Source of the DNA: Diplonema papillatum
Lineage: Eukaryota; Euglenozoa; Diplonemea; Diplonemida; Diplonemidae
DNA length: 64,000 bases
Assembly (NCBI GenBank): GCA_030068145.1
Contig: JAPJBO010000791.1
Span: 1-64,000 of the forward strand
Reading direction: 5' to 3'
Of this stretch, positions 40,188 through 51,200 are shown piece after piece. The notes under the pieces are model-generated. The model saw only the letters and a list, made by a program, of their open reading frames with translations, did no database searches and was not told where the DNA came from. Position numbers and translations under genes: made by a program. Position 1 is the first letter of the stretch, and the number at the start of each line of letters is the position of its first letter.

Positions 40188-43100
40188 ATGCCGAAGTATC
40201 GCGAGGGCCTGCTGAACAAGTACAGCGTGGGCCGGACGCTCGGCATCCGGAACTGGAAGGAGCGGTGGTTCGTCGTAGACGGGGACGGGATCAAGTACTA
40301 CAGCAAGCAGGCGGACTGCAGCAAGACGGCGCCGAAGGGCACGATCTCTTGGGCGGCGGTCACCCGCGTCCGTGACCGTGTCGACGCCGCGACCCATCCG
40401 CAGGCTACCGACGCGAAATGCGCGTACCTAGGGGTCGACTTCAAGAGCGAAAACGGAGCTGAGTTTACCCTTCTTCTGAAGGCAGCCGACCCCAGCGACC
40501 GGGCGGCGTGGGCTGAGGCGCTGCTGCAAGGCAGTGGGCTCAACAAGGACACCGTCAGCGAGGAGGAGCGGGACATGGAGGAGGAGGACGACGACCTCGA
40601 GTACCTGCTGCCGGCGACCCTGAAAAGCTTCCGCCTGCTCCCCGGCGCAGCCGTGGTCTCCGCCGTGCAGCCGTGCACCGCGTCCCACCCGCTTTCGCTG
40701 TTCCAAACGCCGTCCAGCCAGTCGATCCAATCCGCGCAGTCGACCGCCGGCAACGGCGGGACGAGCCCCAGCACGGACGTTTCGCTCATCCCGCCCACCT
40801 ACGGCGCGCAGCGCCGCGGCTCGCGGCCGCAGTCGAACCAACCCTCCGGGCTGCTGGTCGTCTTGAAGTCGCTGGTTTCGAAGAACAAAAAGAGGTTCAT
40901 CGATTCGCAGTATAACCTGGACCTCGTGTATATCACGAACCGCATCATCGCCATGGGATACCCGGCGTCTGGTACCGAGGCCCTGTACCGCAACTCGATG
41001 GAGGACGTCGAGAACTTCTTCCAGCAGCGCCACCCCCGGCGGCACCGAATATACAACCTCTGCATGGAGCGGATGTACGCGAAAACCGCGCTGTGCGGCG
41101 CGTGGGAACGGTTTCCCTTTGAAGACCACCACCCGCCGCCGCTTGCGCTGATCCCGCGGTGTCTGCACACGATCCGGCGGTACCTCGAAGAGACCCCCGA
41201 CGGGGTTGTCGCGATCCACTGCAAGGCTGGGAAAGGCCGGACGGGCACGATCATCTGCAGCTATCTCTGCGCGTACGAGAACATGACCCCGGCCGCCGCG
41301 CTGAAGCTGTTCGGCGAGCGGCGGTCGACCGACGGGAAGGGGGTGACGATCCCGAGCCAGGTCCGGTACATACGGTACTCGGCCGCGATGCTCAACTCCG
41401 CCGCCTCGAGCCTGGGCGCGGCGCCTCCTGCGGCGTGTGTGTACGTCCCCGCGGTGAAGTTCACGCGGATAACGCTTTTTCGCGTCAAAAACAGCGGGGC
41501 CCTGGCGAACGCGGCCACCAACGACATCTACTTCCTCATCGTCCGGAGGAAGAAGGACTTCTCGACAGTGGAGTCCGGGGATGCGACCGAAGCGACGTCT
41601 GTGTCGTCGCCGCAGAAGGCGAACCTCGACTGCGTATTCGACAGCCGGAAGGATGCGTCGGTGAAGCGGCACGAGCGCAACGACGGCACTGTCGAATACC
41701 ACCTGCCCGACGACGTCTCGCCGAAGCTGTCCGGGGACTTCAAGTTCTGCTTCTACTTACTCGGCGGCATGCTCACGAGCGACCACGAGCTCTTCCACTT
41801 CTGGCTGCACAGCTCGTTCATGGGCATCCCGCTGACCAACGCGCCGCCGGCCGCGGCCGGCGCGCGCGAGGGGGAATGGACGGAGCGGCTGTCCCCCAGC
41901 GCGACCGGCGGGCTCCATGGGACCGTGACCACCACGGTCGGCGGCGGCGGCGTCGGGTTGTTCGCGCGGTCGAAGACGTCGCCGCAGTCGAACGCGGCCG
42001 ACGTGAGGCGGGCCGGGCGGCAGTGCTCGGGGGCCGGGAGGATGTCGCCTGCTCCGGAGATGCGCGACATGGCGGAGCACCCGGCGCTTTCGAGCCCGGA
42101 CGCGTCGTTCTGCGGCGGGATCCCGTACACCCGATCGTTCTCGGATGTCGATATAGAGCCTCTCCCGAAGCTGGAGCATGCGGCGAGCAATTTCCTCGAC
42201 GCAAGCGGGACGAGCGTTCCCTTCTTGGACTGCCACGCCCAGGCGCTCACGTCGTCGTCCACCCTATTAGACACCGTCCGCGACTTCAACCGCGAGCCGA
42301 GCGCCCGCAGCAACCCGCGCGCGATGGAAACGTCGCTCGTCATCGAAGACGGCGGGCCGCACGACGCAAACAGCTTCTCCCGCGCCATCCAAGACTTCCA
42401 ACCCGACCCCAAACCCCGCCAGCGAGCTTCCCTCACCCTCGGGAAGCTCGATCTCGATGGAGCCCACAAGGACAAGGGCCACATCGCATACGACGAGAAG
42501 TTTTCGGTCGTCCTCAACTACGACGAAGTCGAACCCAGAAGCGGCGGCGGCACGGATTTGACCCCGATGGGAAGCCTGCTGCACCAGGCGCCGTCTGTTT
42601 CGCGGCAGAGGAGCCACGCCTTCGTAGGCTACGCCCGGAAGGAGTCTGCCACTGCCCTCGGGTCGCGGCACTCGTCGTGCACGAAGACCGAGAGCACCGT
42701 CGACGACTGCAACGTGCTGTACACCGCGGGGTCCCGGCCGCAGTCCCCCACGCAGTCGCGCACCCACAGCCCTTCGCCGCAGTCGCGCTCCCCCATCCGG
42801 TCGCGGCCGCAGAGCCCGTTGAACGCCGAAGCACCGACCGTCCTCCGGAGCATCGCAAGCCAGTCCCCGCTCCTGACGAAGTCGCCGACTCTAGGCTCGT
42901 CGGCAGTGCGCCCTGGGCAGCAGCAGCAGCAGCAGCAGGGGGGACCCCCCCCGTCGCTGAGCACGAGCACCAGCTCGCAGAGCCCCGCGTCCGCCCTCGG
43001 GAAGCCGAATGGGTACGCCTTCCAGTCGTCGCCGACAGGCGGCGGCGGCGGCGGCGGCGGTGCGCCGAAATCGAGCCCGCTCCTGAGCGCGAGCAACAAC

Positions 43101-43876
43101 CCCGGCGGGAATAACGGATTTCCCTCGTCCTCCTCCTGCGGAACCGCGGCGCCGGGTGGCAACCGGCCGCGGCAGGGCAGCGGCGGCGGCGGCGGCGGGG
43201 GGGGTGCTGTCCTGCAGGCTTCGCCACGTACGTCCGCGGGGGGGTCCTCCAACCTGCACGCCGCGCCGGCGTCAGCGGGCGGAGGGGCGTCGCGGCGGCT
43301 GGTCAACGGCGGAAGCAGCGGGCATCTGTCGGACGACAACTACGGGCTGCCGTGCTTCTCGAAGACGATCGCCGTGGGTTCGACGCCGAAGGGGCAGCCT
43401 GCCGCGAAGGCGGCGGGAAGCCGCGGCGTGCCTATCTCGCAGCTGATCCAGCTGCACAGCGAAGGGCTCCGCCCGCTGTCGTCGGCGACCACCAGCCGGC
43501 CGATTCTCGCTTCTCCCCGGGAGACCGTGAATTTGAACGTCCTCTCGCAGAAGCAGTCGGGCGCCAGTCCGTACTCGTCAAGGCCTGGGTCGCCGGCCGG
43601 TTTGTTTTCAGCTCCTTCCAGTGCGCTTCTGCACGCGCTGTCGTCGACGCCTACGGGGCACGGCTCGCGGTCGCAGAGCCCAGTGAGCTTCGCGAACCAT
43701 AAGTCGTCGTCGCCGCAGCCGCGGAGCCCCGTCTTCGAGCACACGCCGCCGCCCGTCGCACTGTCGCCCCGCAACCAGCCGCCGCGGCTCTCGACCTACA
43801 GCTCGTCGGCGCCGTCCCGCGCCTCGCCGCTGCTGTCGCCGTCGAAGCCCCGCCCGCAGGCGACGGCAGCTGCTCT

Positions 43877-43909
<33 letters not shown>

Positions 43910-44051
43910 GCCGTCCCGCGCGAGCAACAGCAACAGCAGCAACAACCTGGTCACGAAGCGCCGTGACCCGCGGCAGCTGCGCTCCCCCAAGTGGCGCAGC
44001 ACGACGCCCCTCTCCGACATCGACCAACTCGACTCCCTCGACTCGGGCTGA
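40188..44051 (+). CDS. PTEN: PTEN-like phosphoinositide phosphatase with N-terminal PH domain
   Basis: A single-exon gene of 1,287 codons, expected to remove the 3-phosphate of PI(3,4,5)P3 at membranes. Residues 5-114 look like a PH domain (EGLLNKYSVGR, NWKERWFVVDGDGIKYY, then a closing RAAWAEALLQ). Residues 225-405 form the dual-specificity phosphatase core. SKNKKRF (231-237) matches the basic lipid-binding motif before the core, FPFEDHHPP (309-317) carries the acidic loop, and HCKAGKGRTG (344-353) is the exact PTEN active-site loop with Cys345 and Arg351. KGVTIPSQ (384-391) matches the TI loop. A C2 domain follows (about 415-545, VKFTRITLFRVKN to HFWLHSSFM). The remaining 740 residues are low-complexity, with Ser-Pro repeats, Gln runs near 910 and 1230 and Gly runs near 950 and 1000. 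Human PTEN has 403 residues and no PH domain. A fragment of this gene lies at 34349-34438. Confidence 0.95.
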
Positions 44052-44660
44052 CGAGTGCTGGGAAATCAACCAGGATTTCCGAGTACTTTGAAGCCTCCTC
44101 CTTCCGAGGAGTAGCAATCCTCAAACGATAGCTCCACGACGCGCAACGTGTGTGGTTCCTACTTTGACAGGCAGAACACGACACGCAGCCAAACCGTCTC
44201 TGTTTAATAATGACAACCGCGTTTTTGTTACATCATCAAGAAACTGAGTGCTGGTTCCAGCACGGAAAATTCGCCGAGGGCCGGGCCCAGCCGACCTCAC
44301 GCGGAAGCAGGTGTCTGCTGAAAAAAGAAAGAAGAAGAAGATAAAGGCCGCGGGTCCAGGAGCGTGACGGTCAACCACCGGCTCTGCCAAATCCACTTCC
44401 AGATCCCGTGTCTCCAACCGGGTCTATACGAGTCCAAACGGACCGGCGGGCGTAACGCACTGAGGAGCCTTGTTGCTCCGAGGGTTTGAGCCTTGTGGCC
44501 GGTTCCTACGGTTATCTCCTGGTTCGGCTCCCATTTTGAAAGAGTGGGGTTGGATCACCAGTTCACGCTACTCCGTGTCTTGGGGGGGGGGGGCGGGGGA
44601 AAGAAGGCAGGTGCTTCGTTTTCTGTTTTTGTTTTTTTACGTACGCGCCACTGGCAGGTG
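44052..44660. other. 3' flank of the PTEN-like gene
   Basis: Just after the stop is a small hairpin, GGAAATC and GATTTCC around AACCAG (44060-44079). CGTCTCTGTTTAATAATGAC at 44197 is shared with 31580, and TCCAGGAGCGTGACGGTCAA at 44357 belongs to family G. A G11 run lies at 44582. No gene is seen. Confidence 0.5.
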
Positions 44661-44664
44661 AGCA

Positions 44665-44985
44665 GCGTCACCTCCCCTAGCGAGCTCTCGGATCAAGCTG
44701 CGTCTGATGCAGCTGTTGTATGGATCGCCTACATACACTCAGCCGCGCGTGCCTTCATTGCGAAGGTTACTGCTGCGGCCTTCTGGGTGGCAGCTGTGTC
44801 AGGTCAAGTAGCGAGATCTGAGGCCCTGTGATGGCTGGGTGCACACCTAAGCAGGGCTGCAACCTCGTGTTGAAGCCGTGTTGTGTACAAGGCTTCGTGG
44901 GGGCCTGGTCAACCACCTCATCACTATAGGGCATTCGCGACAGAGATTGGACAGTCGGGATTGCCGGGGGCGGGTCTCCATGAAG
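44665..44985 (+). repeat. family C repeat, first copy
   Basis: Matches 49530-49850 over its length (CCTAGCGAGCTCTC-GATCAA, ATTGCGAAGGTTACTGCTGC, GGCCTTCTGGGTGGCAGCT, GGTCAACCACCTCATCACTA). Here the plus frame reads SDQAASDAAVVWIAYIHSAA, then RAFIAKVTAAAFWVAAVSGQ; the other copy has lost it through indels. Confidence 0.8.
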
Positions 44986-45048
44986 AAGAGAATTGTAAAG
45001 CAAGACCTGCCCCCTGCGCCTGCTGTCTCCGGCTGCTTCGGCAGACGA

Positions 45049-45052
45049 CACA

Positions 45053-45085
<33 letters not shown>

Positions 45086-45086
45086 G
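45049..45086 (+). repeat. (ACT)n microsatellite
   Basis: About 12 ACT units directly before the A' repeat. Confidence 0.95.
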
Positions 45087-45230
45087 TACGCGCCAGCTTG
45101 GAAGGAAATGCTCGACGAAGCTGCCAGACAAAGAATCGAAGGGATCCCAAGTGCTGTACCTACCGGACCACGTGTTGAACGGACGGAAGGCCATGCGGGT
45201 CTACCCCTACACGACAAGACACGGACACGT
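45087..45230 (+). repeat. A' repeat
   Basis: GCGCCAGCTTGGAAGGAAAT, GCTCGACGAAGCTGCCAGAC and GTGTTGAACGGACGGAAGGC. In the frame aligned with family A it reads AWKEMLDEAARQRIEG, where family A has a stop in place of the Lys and then EMLEEAASCDRSKE. Confidence 0.75.
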
Positions 45231-45544
45231 TTTAGCTGTAACAAGTATGCTCTCTAAGGAAGAATTGGCAGCTAGCTTCTGGCCTCATCGCACTCGGTCT
45301 CGGCTTGGGGCGAAAGGGAAGTCTGACAGAAGCCTGATAACTTGCTTACTAATGAATGGGATAGAGTGTGCCTGTTGACCATGTCAATGGGCCAACCAGA
45401 CGAGATCACATTCAAAATTCAGTCTCAGAAGACCCACCTCAACCCACCCGAATTCTCCTGTTGTACGCTCGGGTGGTGAGCTCATCCTGCCATGCGCTTT
45501 GCTCCAGTTCCTACCGTATACTAAACGTAGTGCTGGCTATCGCA

Positions 45545-46290
45545 AGAACTTGCACTCTAAAAAAACAACACACGGTGGTGTACGCGATGAACAGATAGGA
45601 TTGTGTTTGTATTGTATGTTGCCCCCCCCTAATAACTCTATATTTCCTCCCCCTCCAATTTGGAGTCAAAAGCAGCTACGTCGAGTATTTTTCCTGCGAA
45701 CACCGGGTGGCCCCTCCGAGTATTTCCAACCCGTTTTCACATTTCTTCTGCACCCCCTCCAGTGTGGGCGCGATCAGCCGGCTAATAAAACGCCCTTGCT
45801 TCTTGCTTTCGCTCGCAACCGTAGTACTCGACATTTTCGGAGCAACGGTTGCGCGTGGAAGATAGGTAGTCCGTTCTTCGTATTCCGGAAATGTTCTCAG
45901 AGCGAAGTTCACGTCGATCTCTGTTGGCCTTCCAACTGCGGAGGTGCGTGAGCGTCCTGCAAGAACCAACCCCGTATATCAATATCTCTATTAACAGCGC
46001 ATTCCTCCTCCTCGCTGTAGGTATGGAAGAAAGGCCGCAATCACTTGGGAGTTTTTTTTTTGTTTAAGCACCTGCTTTGTAGGAAATACTTGAGGAGGCT
46101 GCCAGTTGCAAAAGATCAAAGGAGGTAAATGTGCTGTAGCCCACACGAAACACAGGTGAATCTGGGTTTAGTGGCGGGCGTAAGCGTTCAACAAAAAAGA
46201 CCCATTTTGTAGTTGTATTGTTTCTCCCCCTCTAGCCTCCTTCGAAGTAAGCACAAGGCAGCCCCTCGAGTATTTCTACTAGAATCGTTT
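45545..46290 (+). repeat. family A with its 5' extension
   Basis: The 5' block (ACACACGGTGGTGTACGCGA to AGCAGCTACGTCGAGTATTT, 45568-45692) is separated by about 350 bp of unrelated DNA from the family A core at 46050-46290 (T run, GTTTAAGCACCTGCTTTGTA to CAGCCCCTCGAG). Together with the A' copy at 45087 this repeats the order seen reversed at 32185-32680. Confidence 0.75.
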
Positions 46291-46535
46291 CGCGTTCGGT
46301 TTCAGAAAGAAGAATACGCCAAAGCTACGCATTTCTTTACTTTCTTCTTGTTTCTTTTCCTCATTCGTGTGTCGCACTGTATCTGAGGTCAACAGACTCC
46401 GAGGTAACCTTGCACTCTAAAAATAAACATACAACCCTTAACCATATAGCCCTTTCTTGCTCTAAGAGAACCCTGACCCTAAACCCCCGGAATTTCAAGC
46501 GAACCTAAAAACACAGCTTTACACACGGAAGCAAT

Positions 46536-47040
46536 CGCCCGAAAAGCGGTGTTTGCGCTACACCCAAAGCGCGTCGTAATTGTACCTCCACACCGTTGCA
46601 ATGGCGTTTACCGTGCACTACACGGGTTAATTGTACGCCCGAAAAGCGGTGTTTGCACTACCCAAAGCGCGTTGCAATCGTTCACCCGAAAAGCGGTGTT
46701 TGCGCTACACCCGAAGCGCGTCGTAATTGTACCTCCACACCGTTGCAATGGCGTTTACCGTGCACTACACGGGTTAATTGTACACCCGAAAAGCGGTGTT
46801 TGCACTACCCAAAGCGCGTTGCAATCGTTCACCCGAAAAGCGGTGTTTGCGATACACCCGAAGCGCGTCGTAATTGTACCTCCACACCGTTGCAATGACG
46901 TTCACCTTGCACTACACGGGTTAATTGTACACCCGAAAAGCGGGTTTTACACCCAAAGCGCGTTGCAATCGTACACCCGAAAAGCGGTGTTTGCACTGCC
47001 CAAAGCGCGTTGCAATCGTTCACCCGAAAGAGCGGTGTGT
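46536..47040 (+). repeat. ~148-bp tandem array built on CACCCGAAAAGCGGTGTT
   Basis: Three full and one partial units of CCCGAAAAGCGGTGTTTGCG, CAAAGCGCGTCGTAATTGTA, CCTCCACACCGTTGCAATGG and CACTACACGGGTTAATTGTA. The CACCCGAAAAGCGG core resembles the subterminal hairpin motif of family F. TTCAAGCTGGAGTTCCAG, part of the F TIR, follows at 47081, so this may be the expanded end of an F-type element. Confidence 0.85.
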
Positions 47041-47159
47041 GGCACCGGAGTATTTAACCCGAACTCCAGCCCGAGCTTTCTTCAAGCTGGAGTTCCAGCG
47101 TGCACCAGCACCGGACGCGGCAGCGGCAGTCGATCATCTCCCAGCAAGCGCAAGCTGAT

Positions 47160-47355
47160 TTTATTTTTGTATAAGCACCTGCTTTGTAGGACATACTTGA
47201 GGAGGCTGCCAGCTGCAAAAGATCAAAGGAGGTAAATGTGCTGTAGCCCACACGAAACACAGGTGAATCTGGGTTCAGTTGCGGGCGCAAGCGTTCAACA
47301 AAAAAGACAGCCTCCTTCGAAGTAAGCACAAGGCAGCCCCCCGAGTATTTCTTCT
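47160..47355 (+). repeat. family A repeat copy with internal deletion
   Basis: Starts TTTTTGTATAAGCACCTGCT and ends GCAAGCGTTCAACAAAAAAG ACAGCCTCCTTCGAAGTAAG; about 30 bases (CCACTTTGTAGTTGTATTG and following) are missing relative to 46195-46230. Confidence 0.85.
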
Positions 47356-47739
47356 TGAAAATCGACTCGCAATCAAACCGACGCTAAACAACCTCCCCCT
47401 TGGCTCTCACAGACACCAAGGTTGGAAACAAAAAGAAACACGTAATCAACAAAAAAAGAGAGAAACCCAAAATCATAAATAACGGTGAAGGGGGGTACAA
47501 CCGGGGCAGTGCGAGTTGGCGTTGCCTGAGACTCGCCTTTTACGCGACAAAAAAAAGTGTAGAAAATGACTTCGCAGCGTGCAACGCCACCGTCATGAGA
47601 AGTGTACGCGAGCGGGGCAGCAGAGTGGGCATCCTGGCTCAAGCATGAGTTAAAGTCTAGCCCGATACAGTAAACTCTACTGTAAAGCTTCTTATCCCAG
47701 CCCCCCGCCCGCAGACCACGTGCACCTGAACCTCATAAA

Positions 47740-47810
47740 ACAAACAAAAGGTCGAAAGACACCAATCTGTACGTCCCACGGGATCGTCGGAAACACAAAA
47801 AGCAAAAATA
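47740..47810 (+). repeat. dispersed AGGTCGAAAGACACCAATCT segment
   Basis: AAAACAAACAAAAGGTCGAA, AGACACCAATCTGTACGTCC and GGGATCGTCGGAAACACAAA. Same block as 62436-62490 and the units of the array near 62.6-63.5 kb. Bases 47360-47740 and 47811-48070 hold no recognised gene. Confidence 0.8.
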
Positions 47811-48074
47811 TTTGCCGGGAATAGTTTGACGAGACTGAGCCAATTCACCTACCCCTGCCGAGTGACCTGTTCCAACGTCACCGAAGCACACGCAGCCAGG
47901 ACGGCCAAGTTGCACTGTCGGCACTGAACTCAGGCGCTCGAAAACACAAAGCAAACCCCGCGAGCATCCTTTTTAATTCCAGCGCCACAACCTGATTCGG
48001 GGGGGTTGGGGTTGGGCCGGCTTTGCCTTAAGCTTGGGGGTGCCTGCAAACCTTCTCGGGACAGAAGGCCTCGA

Positions 48075-48230
48075 CACGGTGAGGTCCAGAAGCTGGAGTT
48101 AAAGAAGGTGTGTCCGAGTCACACCCGAAAAAGAGGGTGTGCCACCACCAAAAACGCGTGTAAATCCACACCCGAAAAGCGGGTGTGACACCCGCTCTTT
48201 TTTTTAAACTCCAGCTTTCGTTCCACCGTG
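48075..48230. mobile_element. short family F MITE
   Basis: Outer ends CACGGTGAGGTCCAG and, reversed, CACGGTGGAACGAAAGC. TIR core AGAAGCTGGAGTTAAAG against TTAAACTCCAGCTTT. The centre is two CACACCCGAAAA hairpins. About 155 bp, no cargo. Confidence 0.75.
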
Positions 48231-48464
48231 CACCCTCCCACCCCCCCCCTGCTATTGCAGCGCGCATCTCTCCCATCTCCCTTTCTCTCGCTTCTTGTTC
48301 TATTTACTTTTAGAGTGAAACGTTCGCTTACGAACTGTATTAGAAGTCTGACCTTTGGGAGGCCAGAAGGGAAATCCGCCCTGAGGGGTCTAGATCAGTG
48401 GAATTCGCGGTTAATTACAACCCCCCCCCCCCCCCCCCTTTCTCCTGCTTTCCGAGACGGATTC

Positions 48465-49500
48465 TTGCAATCCTCCCATTCCAGTAGGGCCACTGTACAT
48501 CGCGTAGCGCGACTTGCTGCCCTCAGCTCGTAGGATTACCACCTCGCACTCGTTTCCTTTTGGTACTTCAACCACTGGTGCTGCACACGGCAACCCCATG
48601 TCCACCGTGCTGTCCCTGTGCTCTGCGGAGTCTTCTTCGCAGATTGCCACCCTAAAAAGAAGACAAGTCAGTGCTGCCTAGCGAGTCGCAGTCACAATCA
48701 TCAGGGCGGGGGGGCCCTGCGTTTTTTCAACTGATTGCCCAGACACGGTTGTTGGGGCCTCCTCTCCCCGTGACGGATTCGCTTGTGCTCTGGTAGCACG
48801 GGTAGGTCTGGCTGTGACGAGCTACGAACAACCGCCTGACAAACCAGACTCACACCGCTGTCCTGTCTGCAGACACTCAGGTACGGAGCTGATGATGGTC
48901 CGCCTTATGTGTCCGTGGCTGAAAGAACCGAAAACACGGCGCAGACGGGACCAGTGCGGTGTTGAGCACATATCCATTCCGAGCACGTTCTTGCAATCCC
49001 CCCATTCCAGTAGGGTACTTCGCGTAACGCGACTTGCTGCCCTCAGCACGCAGGATTACTTCCTCGCACTCTTTTCCTTTTGGTACTTCAACCATTGGTG
49101 CTGCACACGGCAACCCCATGTCCGCTGTGCTCTGCGGAGTTTACTTCGCAGATTGCCACCGTAAAAAGAAGACAAGTCAGTGCTCTAGCGAGTCGCAGTC
49201 ACAATCAGGGCGAGTGCCCTGAGTTTTTAACTGATTGCTCAGACACGGTTGTAGGGGCCTTCTCCCCGTGACGGATTCGCCTGTGCTCTAGTAGCACGGG
49301 TGGTCCTGGCTGTGACGAGCTACGAACAGCCGCCTGACAAACCAGACTCACACCGCAGTCCTGTCTGCAGACACTCAGGTTCCACGCTGATGATGGTCCG
49401 CCTTATGTGTCCGCGGCTTAAAGGACCGAAACACGGCGCAGACGGGACCAGTGCGGTGTTGAGCACATACCCATTCCAAGCACGTTCTTGCAATCCCCCC
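48465..49500 (+). repeat. family B repeat, two units in tandem
   Basis: Units of about 520 bp (48465-48985 and 48986-49500) run from TTGCAATCC-CCC-ATTCCAGTAGGG through GGTACTTCAACCA-TGGTGCT, GCACACGGCAACCCCATGTC, GACAAGTCAGTGCT and AAACCAGACTCACACCG to GTGTTGAGCACATA-CCATTCC. The first has small insertions. A C17 run precedes the array (48421). Confidence 0.9.
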
Positions 49501-49529
49501 CCCCCCCTTTCTCTTTCTTTCCGAGACGG

Positions 49530-49850
49530 GGCAGTACCTCCCCTAGCGAGCTCTCAGATCAAGCTGCGTCTGATGCACCTGTTGTAGGGTGTCTACATGC
49601 ACCCAGCTGCGCGTCATTGCGAAGGTTACTGCTGCGGCCTTCTGGGTGGCAGCTCTGTCACGTCAAGTAGCGAGATCTGGGGCCCTGTTATGGCTGAGTG
49701 CACACCTAAGCAGGGCTGCATCCTCGTGTTGTAGCCGTGTTGTGTAAGGTTTCGGGGTCTGGTCAACCACCTCATCACTATAGGCACAAACTTTTCGCGA
49801 CCGTGATTGGTCTCTGTATTCTGAGTTGGCAGGGGCAGGCTAGGTGTCTT
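49530..49850 (+). repeat. family C repeat, second copy
   Basis: See 44665-44985. Located directly after the tandem family B units; GTGTTGTAGCCGTGTTGTGT and GGTCAACCACCTCATCACTA are identical landmarks. Confidence 0.8.
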
Positions 49851-49875
49851 CTGAAGGAGAAAGCTGGCTGCACAA

Positions 49876-50192
49876 CAGGGCTTACGCTCCGTTTTCGGTC
49901 TCAGAGAAAATACGTGTGGTCCACATGTGGGCGCTTAAGGTTCGAGGGGGAAAAAAACCTTTCCCCTCATGTGGCATGATGTGCGACGGCAAAAAAAAAA
50001 ATAGCGTCGCTAGGTAGCTACTGGACTTGGCGACACCTGGCTGTGCGGCCTTGACCACTAGTGGGCCTAGACTCCGGACCAATAAATCAAAATCCACATG
50101 TGGTACCTGTGGATCCACACGTGGGGGAACAAAATCCAAAAAGAATTAACGTGTGGAAATCCACACGTTCCACACGTGGAGCGTAAGCCCTG
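49876..50192. mobile_element. hAT-type MITE, copy 1 (317 bp)
   Basis: TIRs CAGGGCTTACGCTCC and GGAGCGTAAGCCCTG. The 8-bp flanks CTGCACAA (49868-49875) and CTGCAGAA (50193-50200) are a target duplication with one mismatch. The interior has inverted ATCCACATGTGG / CCACACGTGG motifs and no coding capacity. Confidence 0.9.
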
Positions 50193-50220
50193 CTGCAGAA
50201 GGCCTGCCTTCAGCCAGGAC

Positions 50221-50535
50221 CAGGGCTTACGCTCCGTTTTCGGTCTCAGAGAAAATACGTGTGGTCCACATGTGGGCGCTTAAGGTTCGAGGGGAAAAAA
50301 AACCTTTCCCCTCATGTGCAACGGCAAAAAAAAAATAGCGTCGCTAGGTAGCCACTGGACTTGGCGACACCTGGCTGTGCGGCCTTGACCACTAGTGGGC
50401 CTAGACTCCCCTGCATGTGGACCAATAAATCAAAATCCACATGTGGTACCTGTGGATCCACACGTGGGGGAGCAAAATCCAAAAAGAATTAACGTGTGGA
50501 AATCCACACGTTCCACACGTGCAGCGTAAGCCCTG
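50221..50535. mobile_element. hAT-type MITE, copy 2 (315 bp)
   Basis: Nearly identical to copy 1, 28 bp downstream and in the same orientation. Its exact 8-bp duplication GCCAGGAC (50213-50220 and 50536-50543) shows an independent insertion rather than a tandem duplication. The right TIR has one change (GCAGCGTAAGCCCTG). Confidence 0.92.
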
Positions 50536-51200
50536 GCCAGGACATCAGATTCTGAGGCTCAATGTACCGTACCGTCTCCCGGGGGGCGGTGCCCCCCGGA
50601 CCCCCGCCTGTATTAAGACTCGCCAGAGAAAACAGCCTCGGTGTCTATTCTAAAGGAGAAAACGGGCTGCATAAGGTTTTGCACCCAAAAACCCCGAAAA
50701 AAAAGTCTAGGGGGCCCCCGTCGGTAAGTGGTTAAAGGACCGAAAAACACACGGCGCAGATAGGATTTGCAACTCCCCTGTTCCCACTCCAATCACCTCC
50801 TGCAGCCTCGCCATTCCCTCTCCATCTTTCTTTTCTATTTTTTTTTTTTTTTTTGTGCTCCGTTTTGTCCGTCCCTGCACTTGATGTCGTTCTCTTGCCT
50901 TCCCATATTCGGTTACGCAGTTTCCTCATCTATTCCTTCCTTAATTGGAGCACATTCCGTCGCCTGAATAGAGAGCAACAAACGAAAAAAAATACCGTAT
51001 TTGTACAAAAGCGTGGGGGGGGCCCAAGACTACATTCATACCGAATTTCTTCTTGGTGTCGGTCGCATCAGTTGCAAACTTGGCTAGCCGTAGTCAACGT
51101 GTGTGATATTATTCCTTTCACTACCCGACTCCCAGCCTCAATGGGTACCGTCTGGCTCCTAATTTATGTAGTTTTTAGAAAGAAAATCATTAACGATTTA

